Positions 10,366-19,410 of a stretch of 64,000 nucleotides of DNA are shown piece after piece. Each line of letters starts with the position of its first letter. The first letter of the stretch is position 1. A program made the translations under genes and the position numbers. This DNA comes from Nitratireductor soli. GTDB lineage: Bacteria > Pseudomonadota > Alphaproteobacteria > Rhizobiales > Rhizobiaceae. The notes beneath the pieces are model-generated. The model did no database searches and had not been told where the DNA came from. It worked only from the letters and a program-made list of their open reading frames with translations. The stretch lies in the NCBI RefSeq assembly GCF_001050155.1, contig NZ_LFVY01000001.1, positions 310,001 to 374,000 of the forward strand. Direction: 5' to 3'.

Positions 10366-11295
10366 ATGCAAACTGATGTGGTGAAGATCGGCACGCGCGG
10401 CAGCGCCCTAGCCCTGGCGCAGGCGGCCGAAACCCGCGCCCGGCTGATGGCCGCGCATGGCCTGCCGGAGGAGGCGTTCGAGATCGTCGTCATCTCCACC
10501 TCCGGCGACCGCATCCAGGATCGGCCGCTGTCGCAGGCCGGCGGCAAGGGGCTTTTCACCAAGGAAATCGAGGAAGCGCTGATCGACGGGCGCATCGACC
10601 TGGCCGTGCATTCCTCGAAGGACATGCCGACGGTTTTGCCCGACGGGCTCGAAATCTCCGCCTTCCTCGAACGCGAGGATGTGCGCGACGCCTTCATCGG
10701 CCGCTCCGTGACGAGCCTTAAGCACCTGCCGCAAGGCGCAAAACTCGGCACCTCCTCGCTGCGCCGCCAGGCGCTGGTGCTGCGGCTCAGGCCCGATCTC
10801 GACGTCTGCATGTTTCGCGGCAACGTCCAGACGCGGCTGCGCAAGCTGGAAGAGGGCGTTGCCGAAGGCACGCTGCTGGCGCTGGCGGGGCTGAAACGGC
10901 TCGGCATGGCGCATGTCGCCAGCGAGATCATGGATCCGGAGCGTTTTCCACCGGCGCTGGGGCAGGGGGCGATCTGCATCGAAAGCCGCATCGGCGACCA
11001 GCGCATCGGGCCGATGGTGGCGGCGATCCATCATGCGGCGACCGGTTTCGCGCTGATTTGCGAGCGGGCCTTCCTGGCGGCGCTCGACGGCTCCTGCCGG
11101 ACGCCGATCGCCGGCCTGGCGCGGGTCGAGGGCGATGCATTGCGTTTTTCAGGGCTGATCCTGACGCCAGACGGCCGTGAAACCCACGAGATCGGCGGTG
11201 AGGGCAGAACCGTCGATGCGGCGCGCATCGGCGCCGAGGCCGGCGCTGCGATCCGCCAGAAGGCCGGCGCGCGCTTCTTCGACAGCTGGACCTGA
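10366..11295 (+). CDS. hemC: Hydroxymethylbilane synthase (porphobilinogen deaminase)
   Basis: HemC polymerises four porphobilinogen molecules into hydroxymethylbilane in tetrapyrrole synthesis. The 309 residues include the cofactor-binding cysteine C244 in [15 protein letters not shown], to which the dipyrromethane is attached. The catalytic aspartate is D86 in VHSSKDMPT, and the start is [13 protein letters not shown]. The gene is followed after 3 bases by hemD, the next enzyme in the pathway, giving a clear hem operon. Confidence 0.97.
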   Translation: MQTDVVKIGTRGSALALAQAAETRARLMAAHGLPEEAFEIVVISTSGDRIQDRPLSQAGGKGLFTKEIEEALIDGRIDLAVHSSKDMPTVLPDGLEISAFLEREDVRDAFIGRSVTSLKHLPQGAKLGTSSLRRQALVLRLRPDLDVCMFRGNVQTRLRKLEEGVAEGTLLALAGLKRLGMAHVASEIMDPERFPPALGQGAICIESRIGDQRIGPMVAAIHHAATGFALICERAFLAALDGSCRTPIAGLARVEGDALRFSGLILTPDGRETHEIGGEGRTVDAARIGAEAGAAIRQKAGARFFDSWT

Positions 11296-11298
11296 ACG

Positions 11299-12015
11299 AT
11301 GCGGGTGCTGGTCACACGGCCGCAGCCCGGCGCTTGCGAAACCGGCGTTCGGCTCGCAGCGCTCGGCTTCGAGCCGGTGGTTGTGCCGCTGACGGAGATC
11401 GTGCCGCTTGCGGCGGCGATCGGCGCTGACGTCATCGACGCCGTGGCCGTCACCAGCGCCAATGCCATCCGCCATGCCTCGCCGGCGATTTTCGCCGCGC
11501 TCGGGGGGAAGCCGGTTTTCGCCGTCGGCAAGCGCACGGGCGCGGCGGCGCGGGAAGCAGGCCTCGACGTGATCGACGAGGATGCCGGCGATGCCGAAGG
11601 CCTCGCACGGCGGATCAGCGCCGTCTTTTCCGCGCCCGCCTACGTGACGGTTCTGTGCGGTCGCGTGCGGCGGGATATCCTGGAGACGCGGCTTCGCGCG
11701 GCGGGGCACCGGGTTCGCCTGATCGAAACCTACGACACGCTGCCGCTGGAACCCTCCGACGCGGCACTTGCCGCAGCGCTTGGCGATCGCCCGGTCGGCG
11801 GGGTGTTGGTCTATTCGGCAAACGGCGCGCGGCAATTGTGCCGCCTGATCGAGCGGCCGGTCATTGGAACGAAACTCGCCGATGCGACATTCTATTGTCT
11901 TTCCGCGCGCATCGCCGATGCGCTGGACCGGGTCGGGCCCGACCGCAAGAAGATAGCGGCGCAACCGGCAGAGGAGCCGCTCCTTGCCTTGCTGAACGTG
12001 CATATCGGCTTGTAA
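11299..12015 (+). CDS. hemD: Uroporphyrinogen-III synthase
   Basis: HemD inverts ring D of hydroxymethylbilane and closes the macrocycle to uroporphyrinogen III. The family diverges strongly in sequence. Here 238 residues start with MRVLVTRPQPGACET, continue with AVAVTSANAIRH and contain VLVYSANGARQL, which are the recurrent HemD motifs. Position directly after hemC and ahead of a mitofilin-like gene and hemY is the standard alphaproteobacterial order. The stop codon falls in the first of three 15-base tandem repeats (12010-12054). Confidence 0.92.
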   Translation: MRVLVTRPQPGACETGVRLAALGFEPVVVPLTEIVPLAAAIGADVIDAVAVTSANAIRHASPAIFAALGGKPVFAVGKRTGAAAREAGLDVIDEDAGDAEGLARRISAVFSAPAYVTVLCGRVRRDILETRLRAAGHRVRLIETYDTLPLEPSDAALAAALGDRPVGGVLVYSANGARQLCRLIERPVIGTKLADATFYCLSARIADALDRVGPDRKKIAAQPAEEPLLALLNVHIGL

Positions 12016-12054
12016 CTGCCTGGATTGGAACTGCCGAGATTGTGACTGCCCCTG
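12010..12054 (+). repeat. Three 15-base tandem repeats at the hemD 3' end
   Basis: Three near copies of TTGNNACTGCC plus four variable bases begin at 12010, 12025 and 12040. The first includes the hemD TAA stop. They lie about 85 bases upstream of the mitofilin-like gene. The period of 15 is compatible with slippage or with repeated protein-binding sites; nothing decides between these. Confidence 0.7.
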
Positions 12055-12136
12055 TTTTCACCATATGTCGGTGTGATAGGACTTTATTTGCACCGCACAC
12101 GGTGCCGGATTTGCACTTTGCCAGCGGAGTTGCCTG

Positions 12137-13585
12137 ATGGTCAAAACGCCGAGGACGCGTCATTCCAAAACCCAGCGGGAGCCGGTGACCATCGATCTCG
12201 AAGCGGACAAGGTGAAGCGCGACACTGCGGACAAGACCGCGTCGGCGCCGGCAACCTCGTCCGAGGCGCCGCGGGCCGCTGCCGCCGGCCCGGCGACGGC
12301 TGCGGCTGGCGAGACCAAATCCGATAAGACGGATGCGCCGCAGGCCAAGCCGGATGCGGCGGCGGGAAAGGCGCAGGCGATGCCGAGCGGCTTTGGACGA
12401 TCTTCCTCCTCCGAGCAGAATACGCAGCCGGAGGCGCCGAAGGTCGAGGCACCGAAATCGACAGGGCCGCAGCCGGCCTCCCGGGGCGGTGCGGGCGGCA
12501 CGCTGGGCGCGGGCCTGGCTGGCGGCGTGGTCGCGCTGGCGCTGGCGGCGGGGCTGCAATGGGCGGGTGTCCTGCCCGGCCTCAAGCCCGAGGCCAGAAC
12601 GGCCGATCCGGCCATGGAAACGTTGCGCCAGCAGGTGGCGGCGCTGGAGGCCAAGCTGGAAGAGCAGCAGGGCCGTATCGCCGCCGGTGGCGGCGAGGAC
12701 GTCAATGCCGCGCTGACGCAGGCGACCGAGCTTGCCAGTTCGCTGGATGGGCGCATATCGGAACTCGGGACGCAGCTTTCGACGCTGCAGCGGGCGGTTT
12801 CATCGGGCGCGGCCGGCGAGGGTGCCGGCGTCGAAGCGCTTGCGGCGCGTGTCGCCCAGCTTGAAGAGGGCGGCCAGGGCGGCGAAACCGACGGCGCACT
12901 GAACGATGCCGTGCAGGATGTTTCGCGGCAGGTCGCCGAATTGCAGGTGGGGACGGCGAAGATTTCGGCGGACACCGCCGCGGCGATGCAGCGCGCCTCC
13001 GACAATGCGGCGGCGCTGTCGAACCTCACCAGCGCGGTCGAAGCACTGAAGAGCCAGGTGGCGGAAAACAACGATGCGCCGCGCATGGCGCTGGTGATCG
13101 CCGCTTCGGCGTTGAAATCGGCGGTCGAGCGCGGGACGCCATTCGCCAGCGAACTCGACACCTATGCGGCGATCGCGCCCGAGGCCGCGGCGCTGGCGCC
13201 GCTGCGTGACTATGCGGCGAAGGGCGTGCCGAGCCGCACGACGCTGGCAGCCGAGGTTCCCGAAGTGGCGACGCGTATCGTCGCCGCTGCCAATCGAGCT
13301 GAAGGCGGCAATGGCGGCATCATCGACAATCTGATGTCTAGCGCCCGTTCGCTGGTGGTGGTGCGGCCTGTCGGCAGCGTCGAGGGTGAGGGCGTCGATG
13401 CCATCGCCGCGCGCATGGAGGCGGCCGTGCTCGCCAATGATTATGAAAAGGCGCTCGCCGAATATGCGGCTCTGCCGGAGGCCGGCAAGCAGGCGGCGGC
13501 CGATTTCGCGGGAAAGCTCGAGGCGCGGCAGGCGGCCGACCAGGCTTTGGAAAAGGCGCTTTCCGACGCGCTGAAAGGGGCATAA
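12137..13585 (+). CDS. Mitofilin-like inner-membrane protein (COG4223 type)
   Basis: A 482-residue protein with a low-complexity Ala/Pro/Lys-rich cytoplasmic N-terminus (1-115), one transmembrane segment around 120-145 (GAGLAGGVVALALAAGL), a long coiled coil (about 160-310, with repeated heptad-like ALEAKLEEQ and ISELGTQLS stretches) and a helical C-terminal domain. This architecture and its position between hemD and hemY identify the alphaproteobacterial mitofilin (Mic60-like) homologue, implicated in shaping inner-membrane invaginations and envelope contact. The role in this organism is inferred from family knowledge. Six bases separate its stop from hemY. Confidence 0.85.
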   Translation: MVKTPRTRHSKTQREPVTIDLEADKVKRDTADKTASAPATSSEAPRAAAAGPATAAAGETKSDKTDAPQAKPDAAAGKAQAMPSGFGRSSSSEQNTQPEAPKVEAPKSTGPQPASRGGAGGTLGAGLAGGVVALALAAGLQWAGVLPGLKPEARTADPAMETLRQQVAALEAKLEEQQGRIAAGGGEDVNAALTQATELASSLDGRISELGTQLSTLQRAVSSGAAGEGAGVEALAARVAQLEEGGQGGETDGALNDAVQDVSRQVAELQVGTAKISADTAAAMQRASDNAAALSNLTSAVEALKSQVAENNDAPRMALVIAASALKSAVERGTPFASELDTYAAIAPEAAALAPLRDYAAKGVPSRTTLAAEVPEVATRIVAAANRAEGGNGGIIDNLMSSARSLVVVRPVGSVEGEGVDAIAARMEAAVLANDYEKALAEYAALPEAGKQAAADFAGKLEARQAADQALEKALSDALKGA

Positions 13586-13591
13586 GCGCCG

Positions 13592-15289
13592 ATGTTTCGT
13601 ATTCTGTTCTATCTCGTCATCGTCTTCCTGCTCGGCCTGGGTTTCGCCTGGCTGGCGGAGCGTCCGGGCGAACTGGTCGTCACTTTTGCCGGCTATCGAT
13701 ATGAAGTGACGCTGATGGTGGCGGCGGTGTTGATCGTCGCCATCGTTGCCGCCGTGATGATCCTGTGGTGGCTGGTGCGCAGCATCTGGAACAGCCCCTA
13801 TACGGTGGCGCGCTATTTCCGCGTGCGCCGCCGCGACCGCGGCTACCAGGCGCTGTCGACGGGCATGATCGCCGCCGGCGCCGGCGATGGCGGTCTGGCA
13901 CGACGCATGGGCAAGCAGGCGGCAAAGCTGATCTCCGCCGACCAGGAACCACTGATCCACCTGCTGGACGCGCAGGCCGCGCTGCTCGAAGGCGACCGGC
14001 AGGCGGCGCGCGACAAGTTCACGGCGATGCTCGACGACCCCGAAATGCGGCTTCTGGGCCTGCGCGGGCTCTATCTGGAGGCGGAGCGGCTCGGCGAACG
14101 CGAGGCGGCGCGCCACTATGCCGAGCGCGCGGCGGAAGGCGCGCCGCAGCTCGAATGGGCAGCCAATGCGGCGCTCGAAAGCAAGACCGGCGAGGGCGAC
14201 TGGGACGGCGCGCTGAAGTTGCTCGACGCGCGCAAGGCGGCAAGCCAGGCGGAGCGCGAGAGCGCGGCGCGGCGCCGCGCGGTGTTGTTGACGGCCCAGG
14301 CCATGGAGATGCTCGATACCGATGTGCAGGGCGCCAGGACGGCGGCGCTCGAGGCGCACAAGCTGCGGCCGGATCTTGTGCCGGCGGCGATGACGGCGGC
14401 GAAGGCCCTGTTCCGCCAGAGCGAACTGCGCAAGGGTTCGAAGGTGCTGGAAACCGCGTGGAAGAAGGAGCCGCATCCGGAAGTGGCGGATGTCTATATC
14501 CACGCCCGGCCCGGCGATTCGGTGCAGGACCGGCTGGCGCGGGCGAAAAAGCTCGAATCGCTCAGGCAGAACAATGTCGAATCCTCGCTCGTCGTCGGGC
14601 GGGCGGCGCTCGACGCCGGCGAATTCAAGCTGGCGCGCCAGTCGGCGGAAACCGCGGCTCGGCTCGGGCCGCGCGAGAGCGTCTATCTGTTGATGGCCGA
14701 CATCGAGGAGGCCGAGACGGGAGACCAGGGCCGGGTGCGGCAATGGCTGTCGAAGGCGCTGCGCGCGCCGCGCGATCCGGCCTGGGTGGCAGACGGCTAC
14801 ATTTCGGAGCATTGGGCTCCCATTTCCCCGGTGACCGGCAAGCTCGACGCCTTCGAATGGCGCGTGCCGATGGAGCGCTTGGCGCAGGTGATCGAGGGGG
14901 AGGAGGATTTTGCTCCCGCGCTGGCAATCGCACCGGCAACCGCATCTGGGGCAACCGGGCCCGATGCCGCCGATGCGGTGGTCATCGAGGCGAAGCCCGC
15001 GAAGGACGATAGCGGGCCCGTATCCCGGCCCGAACCGCCGGCCGCTCCGCAGGTGATGGAGGCCATTGTGCCGGAAACCGCCAAGCCGACCGAGCCACAG
15101 GCGAAGAAAACAGTTCAGCAGCCGCCAGTGGCCAAGACCACCGAGCCGGCACCAGTCGGCCCTGCCAATGGCGGAGATGAGGCCCTGAAAGGCAAAGGCA
15201 CGGCGGCCTCGCCACCATTGCCCGACGATCCGGGTGTTGATCCCGACGAGGCGAATGGCTCGACGTCGCCTGGCTTCCGCCTATTCTAA
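13592..15289 (+). CDS. hemY: HemY-like TPR membrane protein
   Basis: This is not the protoporphyrinogen oxidase called hemY in Bacillus. It is the inner-membrane TPR protein encoded next to hemCD in proteobacteria, whose exact role in heme synthesis or envelope homeostasis is unsettled. The 565 residues contain two N-terminal transmembrane helices (about 3-20 and 43-65), the HemY_N motif RRDRGYQALSTGMIAAGAGD, TPR-like helices to about 440 and a disordered Pro/Ala-rich tail with proline-threonine-lysine repeats. It is the last member of the hemC-hemD-mitofilin-hemY group. Confidence 0.9.
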   Translation: MFRILFYLVIVFLLGLGFAWLAERPGELVVTFAGYRYEVTLMVAAVLIVAIVAAVMILWWLVRSIWNSPYTVARYFRVRRRDRGYQALSTGMIAAGAGDGGLARRMGKQAAKLISADQEPLIHLLDAQAALLEGDRQAARDKFTAMLDDPEMRLLGLRGLYLEAERLGEREAARHYAERAAEGAPQLEWAANAALESKTGEGDWDGALKLLDARKAASQAERESAARRRAVLLTAQAMEMLDTDVQGARTAALEAHKLRPDLVPAAMTAAKALFRQSELRKGSKVLETAWKKEPHPEVADVYIHARPGDSVQDRLARAKKLESLRQNNVESSLVVGRAALDAGEFKLARQSAETAARLGPRESVYLLMADIEEAETGDQGRVRQWLSKALRAPRDPAWVADGYISEHWAPISPVTGKLDAFEWRVPMERLAQVIEGEEDFAPALAIAPATASGATGPDAADAVVIEAKPAKDDSGPVSRPEPPAAPQVMEAIVPETAKPTEPQAKKTVQQPPVAKTTEPAPVGPANGGDEALKGKGTAASPPLPDDPGVDPDEANGSTSPGFRLF

Positions 15290-15357
15290 TCGACAGGCGC
15301 AAACGATTCGCCGCATCGCGGCGGATTCCCTCCAAGAACACAGCAGCGGCATCATTC

Positions 15358-15822
15358 ATGTTCGACCGTATTCTCGCTTTCCTGAAAGACATTCCCGGCG
15401 GCGGCCGCGTGCAAGGTGTGCGGCCTGAGGACGATCCGCGCGTGGCGGCGGCGGCGCTCCTGTTCCATGTGCTCGACGCCGACGGCATCCGCGATGCGGC
15501 GGAGATGAAGCGGCTGAAGGAAAGCTTGTCGAAGACCTACAATGTCAGCGGCGCCGAGCTGGAGCGGTTGCTGAAAGCCGGCGAGAAAGCCGAACAGGAG
15601 GCGATTGACCTCTACACTTTCACCAGTGTCCTGAAACGGCATCTGGACGCCGAAGCGCGCAAGCAGTTTGTTGGGCTGATGTGGGGCGTGGTGTTCGCCG
15701 ATGGCGAGTTGCACGAGTTGGAGGACAATCTCGTCTGGCGTGTGGCCGAGCTGATCGGCGTCGACAACCGCGACCGCGTCCTGCTGCGCCAGGAAATGCA
15801 AGACAAGAGCAACGAAAACTAG
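15358..15822 (+). CDS. TerB-family (TerB-like) protein
   Basis: A 154-residue, mainly helical cytoplasmic protein. The segment from about 25 to 145 matches the TerB fold: RVAAAALLFHVLDADG, then two acidic helix pairs ending in FADGELHELEDNLVWRVAELIGV, which contains the metal-binding-like D-G-x-x-H-x-x-E pattern. TerB proteins were named for tellurite resistance but most chromosomal members have unknown roles. There is no ter operon here, although an unrelated TerC-family gene lies at 23254. It lies 68 bases after hemY. Confidence 0.85.
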   Translation: MFDRILAFLKDIPGGGRVQGVRPEDDPRVAAAALLFHVLDADGIRDAAEMKRLKESLSKTYNVSGAELERLLKAGEKAEQEAIDLYTFTSVLKRHLDAEARKQFVGLMWGVVFADGELHELEDNLVWRVAELIGVDNRDRVLLRQEMQDKSNEN

Positions 15823-15829
15823 CCGGCCC

Positions 15830-16615
15830 ATGCAGACCGACCCCAGCCGAAAAATCCTCATCGTTCTGCATCAGGAAACGTCGAGTGCCGGACGGGTCGG
15901 CCAGGTGCTGCAGTCCAGCGGCTTTGCGCTCGATGTTCGCCGTCCGCCGCTGGGACATGCCTTGCCGGAGACGCTGGAAGACCATGCCGGCGCGGTCGTC
16001 TTCGGCGGGCCGATGAGCGCCAACGACCATGAGGATTTCGTTCGGCGTGAGACCGATTGGCTCGCCGTGCCGTTGAAGGAGGACAAGCCGTTTCTCGGCA
16101 TCTGCCTCGGTGCGCAAATGCTCGTCAAGCATCTCGGCGGACATGTCAAAAGCCATGATGACGGGCTCGTCGAAATCGGCTGGTATCCGCTGCGCGCCAC
16201 CGATGAGGGGCGCCACCTCCTGCATTGGCCGGAAATGGTCTACCAGTTCCACCGCGAGGGATTTTCCCTGCCGAAGGGCGCCACGCTCCTGGCGACCGCC
16301 GAGCACTACACCAACCAGGCGTTTCGCTACGGCAGGAATGCCTGGGGCGTCCAGTTCCATGCCGAGCTGACCCGCGCCATGATGCAGCGCTGGGTGGTGC
16401 GCGGGGCGCAGCGCTTCGTCATGCCGGGTGCCCAGCAGGGGCGGGATCATCTCGGCGGCCGGCTCGTCTGGGACCGCCATCTGAAACAGTGGCTGGTCGA
16501 GTTCCTGCATCTCATTTTCGGCGGAGAGGGTGAGCCGCATCTGACCGCCGGCGACGAGGCCAAGGGGCAAAGACCCGCCGGGCAGCGCATGGTCGGCCGC
16601 CGTGGGTTGGCGTGA
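15830..16615 (+). CDS. Class I glutamine amidotransferase (GuaA-like)
   Basis: The 261-residue protein carries the class I amidotransferase triad: nucleophile C92 in FLGICLGAQ, and a His-x-Glu pair in WGVQFHAELT near residue 182. It is a stand-alone glutaminase-type domain resembling the GMP-synthase amidotransferase family (COG0518), members of which may hydrolyse gamma-glutamyl compounds. No synthetase domain follows, so it is not guaA. Seven bases separate it from the TerB-like gene. It converges with the VWA gene, with two bases between the stops. Confidence 0.85.
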   Translation: MQTDPSRKILIVLHQETSSAGRVGQVLQSSGFALDVRRPPLGHALPETLEDHAGAVVFGGPMSANDHEDFVRRETDWLAVPLKEDKPFLGICLGAQMLVKHLGGHVKSHDDGLVEIGWYPLRATDEGRHLLHWPEMVYQFHREGFSLPKGATLLATAEHYTNQAFRYGRNAWGVQFHAELTRAMMQRWVVRGAQRFVMPGAQQGRDHLGGRLVWDRHLKQWLVEFLHLIFGGEGEPHLTAGDEAKGQRPAGQRMVGRRGLA

Positions 16616-16617
16616 AG

Positions 16618-17808
16618 TCAGTGCTTGCGCGACAGTTCGCGCGTCGCCGCTTCCAGACCTGACAGGGTGAGCGGATACATCCGGTTCGAGACAAGATCAC
16701 GCAGCATCTCGATCGAGTGCGTGAAACGCCAATGCTTCTCGGGCACCGGGTTCAGCCATACCGCGTTCGGCCATTGCGCCAGGGCGCGGGCCATCCACAC
16801 ATGGCCGGCCTCGGCGTTCCAATGCTCCACCGCGCCGCCCGGATAGGCGATCTCATAAGGGCTCATCGAGGCGTCGCCGACGAAGACCGCCTTGTAGTCC
16901 GATCCGTATTTGTGAAGCACATCGAAGGTCGGCATGACCTCGGAATGGCGCCGCCGGTTGTCCTTCCACACGCCCTCGTAGAGGCAATTGTGGAAATAGA
17001 AATACTCCATGTGCTTGAACTCGGCGCGGGCGGCCGAAAACAACTCCTCGACGATCCTGATGTGATCGTCCATCGAGCCGCCGACGTCGAAGAACATCAG
17101 GAGTTTCACCGCGTTGCGCCGCTCGGGCCGCGTCTTGACGTCCAGATAGCCATGCTCGGCGGTGGCCTGGACGGTGCCGGGAAGGTCGAACTCCTCCTCC
17201 GCCCCCTCGCGCACCCAGCGGCGCAGCCGCTTCAGCGCCACCTTGATGTTGCGCGTGCCGAGCTCGACCGTGTCGTCGAAATTCCTGAACGCGCGCTTGT
17301 CCCAGACCTTCACCGCGCGGCGGTGACGCGAGCCGTCCTGGCCGATGCGCACGCCCTCGGGGTTGTAGCCGTAGGCGCCGAAAGGTGAGGTGCCGGCGGT
17401 GCCGATCCATTTGCTGCCGCCCTGGTGACGGCCTTTCTGTTCTTCCAGCCGCTGCTTCAACGTTTCCATCAGCTTGTCGAAGCCGCCCATGGCCTCGACG
17501 AGCTTCTTTTCTTCCTCGGTCAAGTGCTTCTCGGCCAGCCGACGCAGCCATTCCTCGGGAATCGCCCGCGCATCGACGCCATCCGCGCCTGACACCGCTT
17601 CGACGCCCTTGAAGATGTGCGAGAAGACACGGTCGAAGCGGTCGATGTGGCGCTCGTCCTTCACCAGCGTGGCGCGGGCGAGGTAGTAGAATCCCTCCAC
17701 GTCATAGGTGACGAGGCCCGCCTCCATTCCCTCGAGCAGCGACAGATATTCACGCAGCGAGACGGGCACGCGCGCGGCTTTCAGCTCGAGGAAAAATGGG
17801 ATGAACAT
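16618..17808 (-). CDS. VWA-domain protein (CoxE / COG3825 family)
   Basis: The 396-residue protein begins MFIPFFLELKAARVPVSLREYLSLLEG, typical of rhizobial VWA partners of MoxR ATPases. The VWA domain is in the second half: MFFDVGGSMDDHI stands for the DxSxS metal site (here DVGGS, with Gly replacing the first Ser) and FVGDASMSPYEI is a second metal-contact region. Such pairs act as chaperone-like remodelling systems. The MoxR gene lies 2.7 kb upstream, separated by the toxin-antitoxin, GNAT and Imm11-like genes. A GTG at 17811 is an alternative start that overlaps the VapC45-like stop. No clear Shine-Dalgarno precedes either start. Confidence 0.88.
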   Translation of the reverse strand: MFIPFFLELKAARVPVSLREYLSLLEGMEAGLVTYDVEGFYYLARATLVKDERHIDRFDRVFSHIFKGVEAVSGADGVDARAIPEEWLRRLAEKHLTEEEKKLVEAMGGFDKLMETLKQRLEEQKGRHQGGSKWIGTAGTSPFGAYGYNPEGVRIGQDGSRHRRAVKVWDKRAFRNFDDTVELGTRNIKVALKRLRRWVREGAEEEFDLPGTVQATAEHGYLDVKTRPERRNAVKLLMFFDVGGSMDDHIRIVEELFSAARAEFKHMEYFYFHNCLYEGVWKDNRRRHSEVMPTFDVLHKYGSDYKAVFVGDASMSPYEIAYPGGAVEHWNAEAGHVWMARALAQWPNAVWLNPVPEKHWRFTHSIEMLRDLVSNRMYPLTLSGLEAATRELSRKH

Positions 17809-17810
17809 CA

Positions 17811-18218
17811 CTAGAAGCTGAGTTGTTTGAACTTGCCATTAAAATTTATGCTCATTTCAAGCAGAAAAGGCGGATCAAAGCGTCGCACAGTATCAAAGAG
17901 AGAAGGCCATTGATGTATAATAACAGCGCAACATCTATGCATGGGGGTTCTCTGGTATGCGGCGGCCAAAACCACGCCCCTGAGATTGGCTCTTCGAAAA
18001 GCTTGCGCTTCCGCTTTGTTTTTGCGGATGCGCTGGTCTCCAGTTATGATGAGCCATTCTTCTTCGCTTCTGGCAAGGTGCGACATCCATTGGACGTCAT
18101 TTGGGTTCTTTAGAGGTAAATCGCGCATATGGATCGCGTTATGACCCTCATTTGCAATAAATCCATTTAATGTCGTTGCCATGATTGGCGATGTGCAATT
18201 GTCGAACAAGACCTTCAT
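17811..18218 (-). CDS. DUF5615 PIN-like toxin (VapC45-like)
   Basis: A 135-residue PIN-like ribonuclease candidate. It opens MKVLFDNCTSP and has acidic residues at D6, D41 (NPNDVQW) and D61 (IITGDQRI), the pattern of DUF5615/Mut7-C-like toxins. Size and gene order match VapC45 of Mycobacterium tuberculosis (about 138 residues, encoded after a DUF433 antitoxin); that comparison is from memory. The start overlaps the antitoxin stop by 4 bases. The stop TAG overlaps the alternative GTG of the VWA gene. Base composition is visibly AT-richer than the neighbours, which suggests horizontal acquisition. Confidence 0.78.
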   Translation of the reverse strand: MKVLFDNCTSPIMATTLNGFIANEGHNAIHMRDLPLKNPNDVQWMSHLARSEEEWLIITGDQRIRKNKAEAQAFRRANLRGVVLAAAYQRTPMHRCCAVIIHQWPSLFDTVRRFDPPFLLEMSINFNGKFKQLSF

Positions 18219-18892
18219 GCAGCTTTGCTGAATGAGGTCTCGAACTCAACAGCGCGTCTTACTGCAGCGGTTGATACGAGCCAATTCTTCGAGGCGATTT
18301 CGACGCCCTCGGTTCGCGCAGCAGCGGCCAAAACTGAAGTTGGCACACCACTTTCGGTATCAATAGGCTGCCCAAATGATCGCTCAGGATCGACAACGAT
18401 TTTTTGTTGTTTGGAGACAGGCCACCAGCGTGATGGTGCGATGCCTTCAAACTCTACCCCTTTCAAACTTTGATCTACAATGCGTTTGAACGCGTATTGC
18501 TTCTTGAAAAGGTCCAGTAGTTTTGGATCATCGCTTTCATCAGCGATCTCAAGAAAAATCGAATGACCATCCGTCCGAAATTGTGTGGTTGAGAGCGGCC
18601 TTTCGTCTGCTACGTATTTTTGCGCCTCATCAATCGCTCGACGAATCATGATGGCACTGACGCCTGCTTGCATAAATGCTGCAGCGGTACGGATTTCCAT
18701 TAGATCCCGAAAACCAAGATAGATCCGGCCATCGTTGAGATCGATTTGTGGCCGCCAAAGGCGCTCATAGCGCTTGCCCCCGATCTCATGGCCTTTCAGC
18801 CAGCGGGTGATTTTGCGGCTGGGAATATGCAGCAGACGTGACGCTTCCGTTGGGGTGTAAACGCCTATCCCGACAAGACTTTCATTGTCCAT
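18215..18892 (-). CDS. DUF433 antitoxin (VapB45-like)
   Basis: A 225-residue probable antitoxin. Residues 8-50 form a MerR-like helix-turn-helix (GVYTPTEASRLLHIPSRKITRWL) and residues 50-120 a DUF433 region (GRIYLGFRDLMEIRTAAAF, then FRTDGHSIFLEI). The C-terminal half probably folds onto the toxin. Length matches VapB45 (about 239 residues). Start ATG is at 18892 with a weak AGGG ribosome site. An AT-rich upstream stretch (GATATTAA about 18910-18920) may be the promoter. AT-rich composition is shared with the toxin gene. Confidence 0.78.
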   Translation of the reverse strand: MDNESLVGIGVYTPTEASRLLHIPSRKITRWLKGHEIGGKRYERLWRPQIDLNDGRIYLGFRDLMEIRTAAAFMQAGVSAIMIRRAIDEAQKYVADERPLSTTQFRTDGHSIFLEIADESDDPKLLDLFKKQYAFKRIVDQSLKGVEFEGIAPSRWWPVSKQQKIVVDPERSFGQPIDTESGVPTSVLAAAARTEGVEIASKNWLVSTAAVRRAVEFETSFSKAA

Positions 18893-18954
18893 GGTGCGAA
18901 ACGCCCTGTGAGTTAATATCTCAATCTAGCACGATGTGTATTGAAACTGAATCC

Positions 18955-19401
18955 TTAGCTTCGCTGGTATTTAATGAAGGGCGTCAGCTTGCCGATGCGA
19001 TCATACAATTTGCGGGCGGTTTCGTTGAAGTGTTGCGTCGTCCAGTAGACATTCGCCGCGCCCGCCGCGTCGGCCTTCTCATAGACGGCCTCGATCAACG
19101 CGCGGCCGATGCCCTTGCCGCGGATGTCCGGGTCGGCATAGAGGTCCTGCAGATAGCAATTGTCGCCGACCGCCCAGCAGGTGCGATGGAGCATGTAGTG
19201 CACCAGGCCGACCGGCCTGCCGTCCAGTTCGGCAATCAGCCCCTTCGGCTCGTACTTGCCGCCATCGAACAGCCGTGCCCAGGTCGAGGCGTAGACTTCC
19301 TCGGGCAGGCTGGTCTCGTAGAATTCCAGATAGGCTGTCCAAAGTCTGCGCCATTGCGCTTCGTCGGCGTGCGTGAGCGGGCGAATGGTGATGTCGGTCA
19401 T
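18955..19401 (-). CDS. GNAT acetyltransferase, copy 1
   Basis: A 148-residue GNAT-fold N-acetyltransferase. The acetyl-CoA loop is DIRGKGIGRALIEAVYEKA (residues about 90-108), preceded by LQDLYADPD, and the C-terminus is NETARKLYDRIGKLTPFIKYQRS. The ending closely matches that of the gene at 19411-19851, so the two are tandem paralogues. The substrate is unknown. The start ATG is at 19401, nine bases from the other copy's stop. They lie between the toxin-antitoxin pair and the Imm11-like gene. Confidence 0.9.
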   Translation of the reverse strand: MTDITIRPLTHADEAQWRRLWTAYLEFYETSLPEEVYASTWARLFDGGKYEPKGLIAELDGRPVGLVHYMLHRTCWAVGDNCYLQDLYADPDIRGKGIGRALIEAVYEKADAAGAANVYWTTQHFNETARKLYDRIGKLTPFIKYQRS

Positions 19402-19410
19402 GATGTTCTC

